The notes: generated by a model not told the origin, from the letters alone. A stretch of DNA of 64,000 bases from Sipunculus nudus (GCA_026874595.1 CM049308.1:20995867-21059866); one strand, 5' to 3'. Counted from the stretch's first letter, positions 31,853 to 44,305 are shown. Made by a program: numbers and translations.

Positions 31853-32370
31853 GTAAGTCAGTCCAAAACAGGACGGCGCATATAGAAACACATGTTTACA
31901 TTGACTTATGTACAAAGTTTTTTAGATATATTTATCGTATATAGTACTTTGTAGCTATAATTATCGGGACATTACCTAATAAAAGTCAAGCGATAAGTGA
32001 TATACAAATTTATTAAATACAACAATAACGAACAACTTGAGTTGAACAAATCGGGGAGACATTATATACATATTTTTCTGAAATAAGTACTTTCCGTCCA
32101 ATGTCGACAATATTTGGTTTTCATGTTAACAATATCCTTTTTTTGCTTGTCCATCTTAAATATGATACGATGAAAAAAAAATTATGAAATGTGTTGTGTG
32201 GGCGTCTTTCAAGTACTCGGTGCAGTTCAAAAGATTTGCATAGAACAGCAATGACTTTGCTAAAGGTTTCTGTTAGTCCATGTTGCTTGTTACGCCAATG
32301 GCATTAACATCAACAGCCATAACTAGACCTTTTCATTAAATTCAGTGTATTTGTATTTATTTTTTTTCAG

Positions 32371-32561
32371 GTCAGTATTTTGCTACTATAGTGATCCTGA
32401 TGACCCTGTCGACAATATTAACAGTATGTGTAACAAACCTACAGTACCGCGGCACATACAATGCCAAGGTGCCAGAGTGGGTTTGGTCAGTCATAGTTGC
32501 TCTAGCAACGGTCGTATGCATGAGGAAGATGGTGAACCGCTACCGAGAAAGAGAAGAAAAG
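32371..32561 (+). CDS. Gene A' exon 6 copy
   Basis: 191 bp, encoding M3 and the start of the cytoplasmic loop as in 20129-20319. The intronic T-run before the acceptor has one extra T relative to the first copy, which does not touch the coding sequence. The weak GTAAAA donor is retained. Confidence 0.87.
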
Positions 32562-32727
32562 GTAAAAGATCCAGAGTCAAAGATCTGCTGCTTAAAGTAT
32601 TTTACAAATATCCAGGACCAGGCCTCGCTCGGTATAATTACATATCAATATGTAACGGGTCAACGTAAAATCATACAATAGGCGATATATAACTTAGAAA
32701 AATTCATCTTAACCTAGAATCTTCATT

Positions 32728-34708
32728 GTATCCCCAGACAAAGTCGGGATACTATGGCCGCCGCCGCCGCAGAAAAACCTTGTGAGCGGGATAACTCAAA
32801 ATTATTTCACTGATTTTTTTTAAACTTTACATTTGTATAGATATAGGTAAGGGGACGAAGCCTTTTTAAAATGGGGTCATGACCTATGCTAGGAGAGTGA
32901 CCTTGACCTTGAAGAGGTCCATTTTTGCTGAAAATAACACAAATTCTTAAATATCTCAAGTAAGCTTGCATGGACTGGTCCAAAAATCAAGGTGACCAAA
33001 GATCTTGGATAGCCTTGTGATATACCGGAAACTGGTGGCGCCACCTATTATCCTTTTCTTGTTTTTACGCCTTTTAATACCCCCATAATTGCCACTTGAC
33101 AGTACTGTAAGCATTATAAGTCAAAAACTAATGCACAGATTTCTTTCATATTATGCACATGTAGAGAGATGGGTTATGGGATGAGTTATATTTACATTTG
33201 GGTCATGACCTTTACCATGAGAGTGGCCTTGACCTTTAATGTGTCCATATTTGGTGAAAATCACACACCTCTTATGATATCTCCAGTGTTGATAGCCATA
33301 TGGATTTCAAACGTGGCTTATGTATGGCCCACCACTAAAGTAAGAACCCTATAGGTTCTAGGGTTATGAGGTCAAAGGTCAAGGTCACTGGACTCGCATC
33401 TTAAAAGATACTGTGGATGCATTTTAAGCCAAACTTTCATCCCAGGTCTTCCATCTTGAATATATAGCTCACTTGCCAATAGTGGATGATCCATATCAAT
33501 GTTAGGGTCACAAGGTCAAAGGTCAAGACCACAGGAGCTATCTGTCAAAAAATTAGTTTCTGGATGATAATTCCTTCTTTTATTGATGGATTGATTTCAA
33601 ACTTGACTTTTATATGTCCCATTGAAAAAGCAAGACTCCAATTGATTTTTGGGTCATGAGGTCAAAGGTCAAGGTCACAGGACACATCTTTAAAAAGATT
33701 GTGGATGCATTTTCAGCCAAACATTTCATCTCAGACCTTTCATCTTGCACATATAGTTCATCTGCCAATAGAGGAAGACCCCTATCAATTTTGAGGTCAC
33801 AAGGTCAAAGGTGAAGGTCACAGGAGCCATCTGTCAAAAAATTAGTTTCTGGATGATAATTCCTGCTTTTATTGATGTATGGATTTCAAACTTGAATTGC
33901 ATATGACCCATTTGAAAGCAAGACCCGAATTGATTTTGGGGTCATGAGGTCAAAGGTCAAGGTCACAGGACACATCTTTAAAAAGATTGTGGATGCATTT
34001 TCAGCCAAATAATTCATCTCAAATCTTTCATCCTGCACATATAGTTCATCTGCCAAGAGTGGGAGACCCCTAACAATTTTGAGGTCACAAGGTCAAAGGT
34101 GAAGGTCAAGGGAGCCATCTGTCCAAAAATTAGTTTCTGGATGATAATTCCTGCTTTTATTGATGTATGGATTTCAAACTTGACTTGTAAATGTCCGTTT
34201 GGAAAAGCAAGACCCGAATTGTTTTTTGGGTCATGAGGTCGATGGTCAAGGTCACAGGACACATCTTTAAAAGATTGTGGATGCATTTTTCAGCCAAACA
34301 TTTCATCTCAGACCTTTAATCTTGCACATATAGTTCATCTGCCAATAGAGGAAGAACCCTATCGATTTTGAGGTCACAAGGTCAAAGGTGAAGGTCACAG
34401 GAGCCATCTGTCCAAAAATTAGTTTCTGGATGATAATTCCTGCTTTTATTGATGTATAGATTTCAAACTTGACTTGTATATGTCCCATTGGAAAAGCAAG
34501 ACCCGAATTGATTTTGGGGTCATGAGGTCAAAGGTCAAGGTCACAGGACACATCTTTAAAAAGATCAAGGTCACAGGACCAACATCTTCAAAAAGATTGT
34601 GGATTGGTAGATGGAAGAAACAATAATTGCTTGCCAAGTGTCAGTATATGCTGCTAAAAATGGGGGCCTATTCTAAAAGGGGGGGGGGCGTACTATGTCT
34701 GGGGATAC
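32728..34708. mobile_element. GTATCCCCAGACA element, unit 2 copy
   Basis: Same structure as 20486-22469. The G-run near the right end is 10 bases here against 13 in unit 1. Confidence 0.65.
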
Positions 34709-34953
34709 TCTGGCACCTGAGGTGCCACGAAATGTCTAGTTTCCGATGATAACTACTGGTTTTAATCCCATTAACCATAAACATTGCCTCATATAGGATT
34801 GTCACTGACATTTACATGCAACTTTAGATATAATAGCAACCAGCAGAGCTAAAAAATATAGCCTATGCATCATGAAATGTTTGTAAAATAGGTTTATGGT
34901 CGGTCCTCTGTTGCAAGATCATAATTTTAAAGCTCTGTCTTATTAATTTTCTA

Positions 34954-36072
34954 ATTTTTAGCTCAGCTGACTGAAAGTCAGCTGAGATAAAGGAATGGCG
35001 CTATGTTTGTCGTCCTTCCGGACGTCTGACCGTCCAGAAGTCCACTGCCAAGGCACAAATTGTAATCGCTAAATATCATTAGAGATCAATAAAAAATCTC
35101 CTTTGAAACCTGAAACTAGGTCACTGCGACCTATATCCTCCGAGCTATTGGGGCATGTAAGTACCCATAGAACAAATAAAAGTTTGATATAAATTCTCCA
35201 TTGTCTTGATAATTAATACATGGGTTGTCATGAATTTTGCCGGGAATGTTGACCATGGCTAAATTTTTTCTGTTTCCGATTTTTTTCTTATTTTTACAAT
35301 TGTTTTTCTTTTTTTTTTACCATTAAAATAACAGCATTTCTGTCAGTGTCTCAGCAATGGTTTCATCTAGTGTCCTGAAACCTTGTGTGTTTATTGATCA
35401 TAAGCGAGTGCCTGTAGTAACCATCCTGTCTTTTAGTCCGTTTGTTTGACTGTCCATCCGTCTGTCCACAAATTCGTTTCCGGACGATAACTCAAGTTTG
35501 GATTGAGGTATGGATTGCAAACCCAAAAAAAAAAATGGCCCACTAATAGAGCGAGAACCATTTTGTTTTTGGGTTATGAGTTTAAAGGTCAAAGTAACAG
35601 GACTCACAAAAAGATTGTGGATGCATTTTAAGCCAAACTTTTCATCCGAAACCTTTCATTTGACAAATATTGCCCCCTGCCAATCACACGGTCGGAGTTA
35701 AAGGTCACAGGACCCATTCGTTCACAAATTACTTTATACACGACATCTCTGGTTTGGATAGACAGATTTGCTTCAAACTTGATTTATCAATGGCTCATCG
35801 CTAAAGTAAGATTTCTTTTTCATTGCGGGTTCCCAAGGTCAAAAGGTGAAGGTCATATGATTTACATCTTTAAGATGGTGTACATTGTAAATCAATCTTT
35901 GCATCCCAAACCGTCCATCTTCTACAGACTGCTCATCTTCGAATAGCGGAAGAAACTTGTGAATGATTGGCTCACAAGATCAAAGGTCAAGGTAACAGCA
36001 CTCACTTTTTTTAAAAAGCCCAGCAAATATCCTGATAGACAAATACAGCTGAGCGTGGACCCATCTTTTCCT
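34954..36072. repeat. TTTTTAGCTCAGCTGAC element, unit 2 copy in intron 6
   Basis: Near-identical to 22716-23835. Confidence 0.65.
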
Positions 36073-36179
36073 TCCTTTTTATTTAGTGAAAGCAAACAAT
36101 TGATTTGCTTTGGCAGTAAACAGAAACACATCGATGTAAATTGCGCATAGCTAATTATGCATTATTTAATTCCTTTCAG

Positions 36180-36686
36180 ACGGAAGAGAAGCAACCGGAA
36201 GTTATATTGACATTTAAGCGAGACCTGACGCGAGTTTCATGTCGATCTACAGGTTCATTCAGATACCGCGCCAACTCCTGGGATAGCAGCATGTCCCCGT
36301 ATGACAATGCGTACCAAAATAGTCCGTACCAAGCCGCACCGTACCAACATGTGCCATACCAACAAAATGGCGCCGCGAATCATAGCATTCACATGAGACA
36401 GCAACCTCATCAGCAGGAGGTCGCTGCTAGCTCAACGGACAACCTACTTCAGCGTATTTTAACCTGTCTTGAAGGATCTGCCAAGCAGGCACGCGAAGAA
36501 CGAATTGAAGAGAGGTTACGATCAGACTGGGTGATCGTAGCTACGGTCGTAGACCGATTCCTAATGCTGGTGTTTTTTGTCGTGACAGTCCTTGTGACGA
36601 CTGTGATTCTAATGTCACGGCCACAGGAGTCTAGTAACGTCGAGGATCTATGTCAAAGTAATCTGAGGACCCTGAGTTTCGAGTAA
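36180..36686 (+). CDS. Gene A' exon 7 copy, with two amino-acid replacements
   Basis: Same 168-residue segment as 23943-24449 except Tyr to Asp at gene A position 407 (TAC to GAC, 36303) and Lys to Glu at position 520 (AAG to GAG, 36642). Both changes add negative charge. The first lies beside the cytoplasmic PYQ repeats and the second in the extracellular tail after M4. The frame is open and the stop is conserved. Confidence 0.87.
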   Translation, partial: TEEKQPEVILTFKRDLTRVSCRSTGSFRYRANSWDSSMSPYDNAYQNSPYQAAPYQHVPYQQNGAANHSIHMRQQPHQQEVAASSTDNLLQRILTCLEGSAKQAREERIEERLRSDWVIVATVVDRFLMLVFFVVTVLVTTVILMSRPQESSNVEDLCQSNLRTLSFE

Positions 36687-36740
36687 TCTGCCATGCGATC
36701 TGTATTACATTACGGGCGCGACTCTCGGGACGTTCATATA

Positions 36741-36843
36741 CAGAAAAACCTCAATATTAACACCAGCCACAGGACCTTGATAAGGTGGTCTTATTTTTGA
36801 GATTATAACTATAGTGAAGTAGTTGGAAGGTGAGTCTTTACTG
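36741..36843. mobile_element. 103-bp mini-transposon, unit 2 copy
   Basis: Same element after the duplicate stop codon. Confidence 0.5.
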
Positions 36844-36919
36844 TATACACATACTCATATCAAGCTGACTTCCTGCAAAGAATGTGAAGAATGTGTATTT
36901 CACGCCTTTTCTTACAAGC

Positions 36920-36925
36920 AATAAA
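36920..36925 (+). promoter_or_regulatory. Putative polyadenylation signal of gene A'
   Basis: AATAAA at the same distance from the stop as in gene A, retained within the duplicated segment. Confidence 0.35.
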
Positions 36926-39900
36926 CGCTGAGAATGTGTACTAATAATTTCTGGAAACGATAAACGTTTATTGTTTTATATCTATGAGTAAATTAAATAT
37001 ATTTTACAAAGTAATGGCTTGAACTGTAGAGAGATTACACCTACGTCGAGAGGCCAAAACATGTTCACGAAGTATCGAAAAAGTTTCAAAAGTTGAATCT
37101 ATATTATAATTTAAGGTGGTCACGCCAGACTCTTGTCAAGGATCTTCTATGTGGTCACGCCAGAGATATGCACGCGTTTGGTCTTAATCTGTAGAGAAAG
37201 ATGCAATGTGTCCTAAGGGGGTCACTTCACATATTTTCACTAAAACATCTAAATCCTGAGATATTTCATTTTATTTTTTTTTTTCAAGGGGCGATGGCAG
37301 CGCCACCTGACGGTAACTATACGATTGTGTATCAAGGCAGAGAGCAGTTTGTTACTGTGAATCAGGTCCTGAGGTCCTCTAATAATTAGGGTCTGACTAG
37401 ACAAAATATGGAGTTGATCTGAGAGCATCAACAAAAAATGTTATTTTATGGATTAAATATGTGGTAAGTTAGGTTAAAAATGAACTGTTTTGTCTTATCT
37501 GTTGCTTATTAATTTACAAATTATCTTTGAACATGCTATGCATTATTATATATTTATGACCTATGCAACAGAGTGTTTTCCTGTCACGCGTGTTCTTGTG
37601 TTAGCCAGTCTTCCTTGTATAAAGACGCCGTCTGTCATCTGTCGGATGGAACTAAACTGGTCTTCCATTGCAAATAATGAACGGGTTGGATAAGCAAGTT
37701 ATCCAAAAACTGTCAGGTTTATTTGATTTTAACATTGGAAAATGAGGAGTCACTACTTAAGGCTTCATATACGTGTACTTCTTCCCTGTTGATTTGAGTT
37801 CAGGTATCCTATAAGGTTGATATTTATTACATGATGGACATATATTTTGTGTAATGCGTAATACCTGACCGTAAACTGCCATCGGATATTTTATTATTAT
37901 TGGTTTCCATTACATGCCTGCTGGAAGCTGGCTCATGTTTTATATGCTTAATGAGTTCTACTTATTATTTTTTTCTTATTTTGCAGCAAAAAAAATAAAA
38001 ATAAATAGAACTTATTCAGTCGGTAGGCGTTTGTCTTTATTTTCTATGTACAATTTGAATGTTAGATCAGGTGACTGAAATTAATTTATAGCGATCACTC
38101 TTTGTCCGTCTGTCCGTCCATCGTGCCGTCAGTCCGTCCGTTAAACCTCCTATGAAACCTGAAATTAGGTCTCTGCATGTTACCCATATCTTATTAGCTA
38201 TGGGGCTCTGAAGTTCACCCGAGAATAATTATAAAATTTGATATAAAAGCTCCAGTATCTGTACAACTAATGCATTGATCATCATGATTCTCTTCATGCA
38301 TATTCATCATGAAGGGTCTCATCAGTTGCTGCAGACTTGTGGTTCCACCTTGATTTTTTCGAATACTTGCGCATTTTAACTATATGTTTGAGACCTTCAG
38401 ATATGCAGTTGTCCGTTAATAGGGTACAAATCATAACCTGTCAATCTAGGATGTTCTCACTTGCCATCAGGGGAGGTCTATGATAAATTTTCTTGTAAAC
38501 CGGAAATTAAGTCTCTGTTTACCATATCCTTCGGGTTATAGGGCTTTAAGTACCCCTCAGTATAATTTAAAATTTGATACAAATCCTCCAGTTTCTGAAC
38601 AATAATGCATTGATCACCATTATTCTTTGCATGCATATTCATCCTGGAGTGTTTTATCGGTTGCTGCAGACTGGTGGCGCCATCTAGATTTTTTTAAATG
38701 TTAACACATTTTTCTTTTTTTCAATTTTTTATTTTTGAGGCCTTCACAGATCATGTCGTCCGTCAACAGGGCAAAAATCGTAACCATAGGACCTAGAATC
38801 TTTTAACTTTACATCCAGGGAGGTCCATGAAAATTTTCCATGGAAACCTGATTATATATATTATATATAATATATAATATTTATTAATATATTATAAATA
38901 ATATATATATATATATAACAATATTTATGTAATTTATTACGTTATGTATTGAAACATCGTAACAAAACTAAAAAGAAGTTCAGCAGACCATTATACATCA
39001 AATTTAAAGCAATAGAGAATTCCCTGAACGTTCACTGCCGTCGGTTATTAGGAGTTTGATAATTTCGGAACAGAAGCAACATAGCGCTTTCACGGCTTCC
39101 AAGAAACGCTATACCGCCACTTAACAGTCGGAGTTTGTTAAGCTAGTTGATCTGATGCTGTGTATAGATATGTAAGGTTTACCTTTTCCAAGCCCCCTGT
39201 GTTCACTATTTTATTATCTACCAGCGGGTAGTCATTCAGGAAGATAACAGACCGTTGTTCTGGATCATGTGTTCGTCAGACTTACGAAAAGAACTACATA
39301 TTACGGTGGTTGGTATTAGGGGGTGGGAAAATTTTGCGATTTTCACTTTTTAAGTGTTCCGCGAGGGTTCCAAAGTCGCGATCTCTTACATTTGAACGAA
39401 TTAAAATTCAGAGATCTGATATCATTTATAGCAGTAATCTTTGAGCAAATAAATAATATATTATAATTTAGATTGGATGTCAATCTTCACCTCTCGAATT
39501 GCCTTCTACGATGGGACCTATTACTAACGGTTTTGTTTCCGCGATAATTCCCCTTTCGCGAATATCGCGAATTTGATTCCCTGGCGAACAAAAAGGAAAC
39601 CACATGCAGTATATCCAAGCTATCCACCATGTTTGTGGCCCTTGACTTAATATATTTTTTAGAGATGTACATGACGGTAAATATGCATGTTTTTTACCGA
39701 ACATGTTCGAAATATAATTCAACACGAAAGGTTTACGTACCTAAGAAAACGTACTCAAAAGCTTGGCAATAACATGGGTCCCTTTGTTAGACCTTTCATG
39801 CAAAAATCAACCAGTTAATTAAAAAAAACGCCCGCTCGTTCCATATATTGGTCACAGATCGTGTATGAAAGATCTGTTTGCATTTCCTTACCAGTTCGTG

Positions 39901-39994
39901 TTCAATGTGGTTATAAAAAAAACAGTAAGTATTATGTTCCTTCATAAGACAACTACAAACTAAGAGAGGGCTCCCTTCCCCTTCGACTTAAAAA

Positions 39995-40101
39995 TATCAT
40001 GGAAGTAGAACACCGAAGATTATGAGCATGATATTGCATCATGATGCAACTTGAACTAACCCAAGAATGTGCCATTACTGCCTAAATGCAATGCCATTTT
40101 A
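39995..40101. other. Spacer between duplication unit 2 and the Harbinger-like element
   Basis: 107 bp of single-copy sequence with no recognised feature. Confidence 0.4.
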
Positions 40102-41670
40102 AGCCGGGTGCTCACTACCCGATTTTATCAAGCGACATTGTCGGGCGATTTTTTTAGCAGATTTTCTCAAAATCGGCTGAAGATCGGCTCGGATTAGTTG
40201 GCCGATTTCGGTGTCCCATCTACCGACGCGCGTGTTCCCACCTCTCGATAAATGCCAAAGAAGGCTGTCTCATCATTTCGATCTGATACTGAGCTTTCAA
40301 GGAGATAACTCAAAAGGAAATACTAGTTTGTTTGGTGGCTTGTCCAAAGAAATATGCTGTGTCGGAAGAGTGACTTGTGGGTTAAACCTTGGCCTGAGAG
40401 AAGAGAGGAACTAGGGGCTTATAAACAATAACATGTATGCGAACTGAGACAGGAGGATGCACCGTCCTTCATCAATTTAATGGTTTTCTCCGCATATTCC
40501 AGGGGCGGGTCCATGGTTTAGGTAAAGAGGGGTCCAACCCAGGAGGAGTTATAACAAAACCTAAAGAAAGGTCCCTAGGTCCGTAAAAAGGTCCGAAAGG
40601 ATTGATCTTAAACCCTTAAAACGATTGCGGTGGCTCATCTCATCTGCAGGATTTGGTAAAACCAAACATCCAGCATCAAGATACTACATTCAGAAGGGAT
40701 ATCACAAGACACGAACACTTATTTAGAAAATAACATTCTACTTGTATGTTTGTGTGTCTTCTAGGATTTCCTGTTTCTAGAAATTCAAAGAAGTGATATG
40801 TATTCTTCTTTCCTGTATAAACCAGCCAATACTTTATCATCCTTTTTTATTTGACTGCTTCACACAACAAACACTAACAGCAGCCGATATTTTGCGTGAT
40901 TAGGTTTTAATTTTTATTATTAATTCCCGTAGACATGGGATGATCAGTTATAGATCTGGTGACTCTCTGTTATCTGTCAGATTTATTATATTAAAACGAA
41001 TTAAAGTACAGCATCGCCAACAATACCGCTGACTCCGTGAAAAAAGTGTACCAGAGATCCGTTCACATGAACGCTTTTGCCTATTGGCTTACCTGTAAAC
41101 ATCAGGTATTGCTGCGTGCGCTGGACTGGATATTGTATCAGTCAAAGGTTTTCAACTATTCATTCATTTCTTCTCTCATTTCCTCTTACTTTTTTTATTT
41201 ATACACTTTCTTCCCTGGCACCTTTCTTTTTGCTGACTTTAAGGAGAACCTATGATAGGGCAAAACACTATCTTAGGGAAGAAATTTATAATGATGGATA
41301 GAGAGTACGGGCAGATATACAGTTGATTGTTGAATTTTTTTAGGAAACTCTGACATAAGCTTGAGTTACTTGTTCAGGTTAGCTCGTCACAAGATTGGAA
41401 GGATTGCTAAACAGCCCAGCAATAAATGGTTGTTTGTAAATATAGACCTGTTCGTTTCAGCCTTACGTTGATCGAACTGTTCGCACATTGTAATTATATG
41501 AATGGTTACTCCTTTATCATGATTAATAAAATGCAGATCATTTTTAGGAATACATGAAATTTGAATCGCGTCGCTTGGGGTGTCACACTACACGACAATG
41601 TACTCTCATCGGTACATAGTCGGCCGATCCTATGAATCGGCCGATAAAATCGGCAAGTGAGCCGCCGGCT
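40102..41670. mobile_element. Harbinger-like non-autonomous DNA transposon (1.57 kb)
   Basis: Left end TTA-AGCCGGGTGCTCACT...CCGATTTTATC and right end GATAAAATCGG...AGTGAGCCGCCGGCT-TTA. The terminal inverted repeats match at about 24 of 28 positions and are flanked by the same trinucleotide TTA (40099-40101, 41671-41673). TWA trinucleotide duplications are typical of PIF/Harbinger. No transposase-like ORF is visible inside. Confidence 0.7.
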
Positions 41671-41848
41671 TTATACACGAATAATTTTAATAAAGTTAGT
41701 AAAATTATAATACGTTTTCGATTTTGTCCAAAGCGCAAAGCAATATTTTAAAATCACATTCTGCGGTGCTCATTATATGGTGAGTGACTTTACAACATTT
41801 GCTTAGAACGATCAACAAAAATTATCTATCATTATGAAACATACTTAC

Positions 41849-42013
41849 AATGAGTCTCCATTGTCCCAGTAATCTGTGGATAACATTGGTGAGATAGAAG
41901 AGAAGAATAATTATTGTTGTCAAGAGGGGGCCCGTGCAGAGTATACGCACCAAATCCCCCGGGAACCCGGCCAGGGCTAGCTCAGCACAGATAAACACCG
42001 CAAAACTAAGTAC
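41849..42013 (-). CDS. Second exon of the probable MARVEL-domain protein
   Basis: A 165-bp, phase 0/0 exon between the acceptor TTTTGTCTATAG and donor GTAAGT (intron begins 41848). It encodes 55 residues: the rest of helix 1 (VLSFAVFICAELALAGFPGD), the segment LVRILCTGP, helix 2 (LLTTIIILLFYLTNVIHRLL) and GQWRLI. With exon 1 this gives 101 residues and two of the expected four helices. Base composition is GC-richer than the surroundings, as expected for coding sequence. No following exon was identified on the - strand between 40.1 and 41.8 kb, where a Harbinger-like element lies. The gene may continue below 40 kb or be broken. Confidence 0.6.
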
Positions 42014-42236
42014 CTATAGACAAAATAAACATAAACATGTCGTCTGTTAAGATGGAAGCATAATTAAACAAGAGAGCTCACAGAGACCACCTGTCCGCCA
42101 GTCCTACTTATTTACCAGATCAGCTGGTAAATCAAATCAACAATTTCCGGTCTCAAGATTATCATTCTTATGAGACCAAAATACCCCGCTAGATGTCAGC
42201 ACTGTAAAAAAGTTCGCGCAAGTACTAATTAGGTTT

Positions 42237-42237
<1 letters not shown>

Positions 42238-42310
<73 letters not shown>
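42238..42310. repeat. (TA)n microsatellite in the intron of the - strand gene
   Basis: About 72 bp of pure TA between the two MARVEL-like exons. It creates a long Ile-Tyr ORF that is not coding. Confidence 0.93.
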
Positions 42311-42311
<1 letters not shown>

Positions 42312-42355
42312 TTGACAGAACATGCGTGGTGCGCGTGCGTGTGTGTATGCCTCAC

Positions 42356-42493
42356 TATTTCTATAGCATTGAGTATTCCTGACACAATTTTGTTATAGCT
42401 TGGGTAGAACCCTAGCGTGGGGATTGCCTCGCTGGAAGTCGTGATACTTGTCTCCACCTCTATTGCGGACGAGGACTCGACTGTGTCAGCCAT
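42356..42493 (-). CDS. First coding exon of a probable MARVEL-domain membrane protein
   Basis: Read on the - strand from ATG at 42493 (context GTGATGG), the exon gives 46 residues, starting MADTVESSSAIEV and ending KIVSGILNAIEI, then a GTGAGG donor at 42355. It ends in phase 0, and exon 2 (42013-41849) continues it without interruption. The end of this exon starts the first membrane helix; the pattern SGILNAIEI-VLSF resembles the GILK..EIVL start of MARVEL/CMTM/plasmolipin proteins. The polar Ser/Thr/Glu-rich N-terminus would be cytoplasmic. The intron holds a (TA)n array. The family assignment is from pattern memory only. Confidence 0.6.
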
Positions 42494-43082
42494 CACTTGA
42501 CCAGATCAATAAACAATGGCTGAAGAGAAGAAAAATAAAAACTCTAAATACTTTCTTTATATGCATGTGAGATACATATGTAATATGTATGTGAGATAGA
42601 GAGAGAGACAGAGATAGTAAGAGAGAGGGAAAGACAGAGAGAGAGTAACTAGTCGTGAACACACGACTCAGTAGACATTTATGTTGGGCTAGTAAGCCAA
42701 ATGTGAGTCGTGTAACAAGCCATGCGGGAACAGTCATACAATCTGTTGCATTGTTTTCATGGTAAACAGCCGATGATCTTAACATGAGGCTACGAATGAT
42801 GTATAAACACAAACTAATTCCTCTATGATCCATCATGGTAACGAGCCACCTTGTATCGTTTAAAGTTGGCTACCGTCCAGTGACACGTGCGAGACATGCT
42901 TGTGTTTATGCGGTCAGTAATTCATAAAACATGCAGAGGGATTTACCAATATCTAAGTAAAATTGGAATTACTCTCGCATACAATTTGAGGTGTTAGAAA
43001 GTTCTGGTTTATGTCAAGTGAGAGCGTTGTTATAGGTCTGAGGCGTTCTTTAAAAATGACCAGAATATTTGCATCCTAAAAT
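42494..43082. other. Region upstream of the - strand gene
   Basis: Candidate 5' UTR and promoter of the - strand gene. It includes a purine-rich GAGAGA stretch (42596-42646). No core promoter motif could be assigned. Confidence 0.35.
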
Positions 43083-43533
43083 AGAGCTGTTACAACCCAT
43101 AATGTAATAACCGGCCCATAATGTAATAACGGCCCATATTGAAATAAAAACGACCCATAATGTAATAATCATACCCTGCCCATATTGTAATAAAACTGGC
43201 CCATACTATAATAACGGCCCATAATGTAATAAAAAACGGCCCATATTGTAATAACGGCCCATATTGTAATAAAAACGACCCATATTGTAATAATCATACC
43301 CTACCCATATTGTAATAAAACGGGAAGTGGGAAAAACGACCCATATTGTAATAACATATTTATATTGTAATGACATATGTTTAAGCTCAAGAATGACAGG
43401 GCACACGCTTAGTGTCATTTACATAATATCCTGCCCCCTCCCTACCCTCTCCATGAACCTGTTACTAACCTTAATGAAACCATGGTTCACAATTGAATAA
43501 AAAAATCATATTTTCATACATTAAAATATAACG

Positions 43534-43534
<1 letters not shown>

Positions 43535-43577
<43 letters not shown>

Positions 43578-43620
43578 TAATATAATAATAATAATTATTA
43601 TTATTATTCTTTTAATAATA
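43535..43620. repeat. (TAA)n / (TTA)n microsatellite within the foldback element
   Basis: ATAATAATAATAAT tract running into TTATTATTATT, itself an inverted pair. Confidence 0.85.
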
Positions 43621-44242
43621 ATATATATATACATATATATATATATACACACACACACACACGTATATATAACAGTTTTCCTAGTACCCATTGATGCATA
43701 TTAGCGCCCCCCCCCCCCTTACAACTTTCGAATTTCTAGATCCGCCACTAATCATGGCCCCCTGCCCTCCCTCAAACCTGGTTACGCCCCTGAATCTCCC
43801 CGCTCTGCGCCCTATGCTCTACCTCTAGAACACAGAACCGGCATTTTCAAATTGTTGTTTTGATGTTTGGGCTAATTATTTTTAAAAATTAAATTGTAAA
43901 CTCTTGAATCGCACGAATGACGCATCCAGGTTTTAACTTCAAATACGTGCGTTGAAAGCTCTTAATCTATGAGACGTGTTATACATGTTAACCTAAGACA
44001 TCTTAACCAATATATATATAGGCACCAAAAAATTGCAGCAGTACCTCCATTTATAATTTCCAAATCTCGGGAGGTTTCGAGAGATCATATAAAATATTCT
44101 CTATGATACATTGAGCAAAACGCACCGAAATTTAAACTTTCATTTATATTTTAAAAAGAATTAAAATACATTAAAATGTATCGATAATGAGAGTTTTGTA
44201 CATTTTATCTGTTAAAATTGACAAAATATTTACATTTTGGCG

Positions 44243-44245
<3 letters not shown>

Positions 44246-44302
<57 letters not shown>
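44246..44302. repeat. (TA)n microsatellite within the foldback element
   Basis: About 56 bp of alternating TA. Confidence 0.92.

Positions 44303-44305
<3 letters not shown>

Larger units (their letters stand above)
29665..36686 (+). pseudogene. Gene A': partial second copy of the nAChR gene (exons 4-7 only)
   Basis: Exons 29665-29774, 31317-31852, 32371-32561 and 36180-36686 reproduce gene A exons 4-7 with all splice sites and the stop codon intact, but nothing like exons 1-3 lies between 27782 and 29664. On its own it therefore lacks a start codon, signal peptide and the N-terminal third of the ligand-binding domain. Coding differences are one silent change (CAA to CAG, 31372) and two replacements in exon 7: Y407D (36303) and K520E (36642). 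It could be a 5'-truncated pseudogene, an alternative 3' half spliced to gene A exon 3, or a haplotype artefact of assembly. Confidence 0.85.
27782..39994 (+). repeat. Recent 12.2-kb tandem duplication, unit 2
   Basis: Direct-orientation copy of 15550-27746. Homology ends after CTTCGACTTAAAA at 39994, where the sequence continues as single-copy DNA. Exons 1-3 of the receptor are not included. Confidence 0.93.

Noticed and set aside
39480-39725. 81-residue - strand ORF, tested as the missing exon of the MARVEL-like gene
   Set aside because: No hydrophobic helix and no fitting splice sites; a 9-bp indel between the two copies also argues against constraint.
43088-43370. CRISPR-like regularly spaced repeats
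   Set aside because: Spacers are short and themselves repetitive, the genome is animal, and the array is an arm of a foldback element with target duplications.
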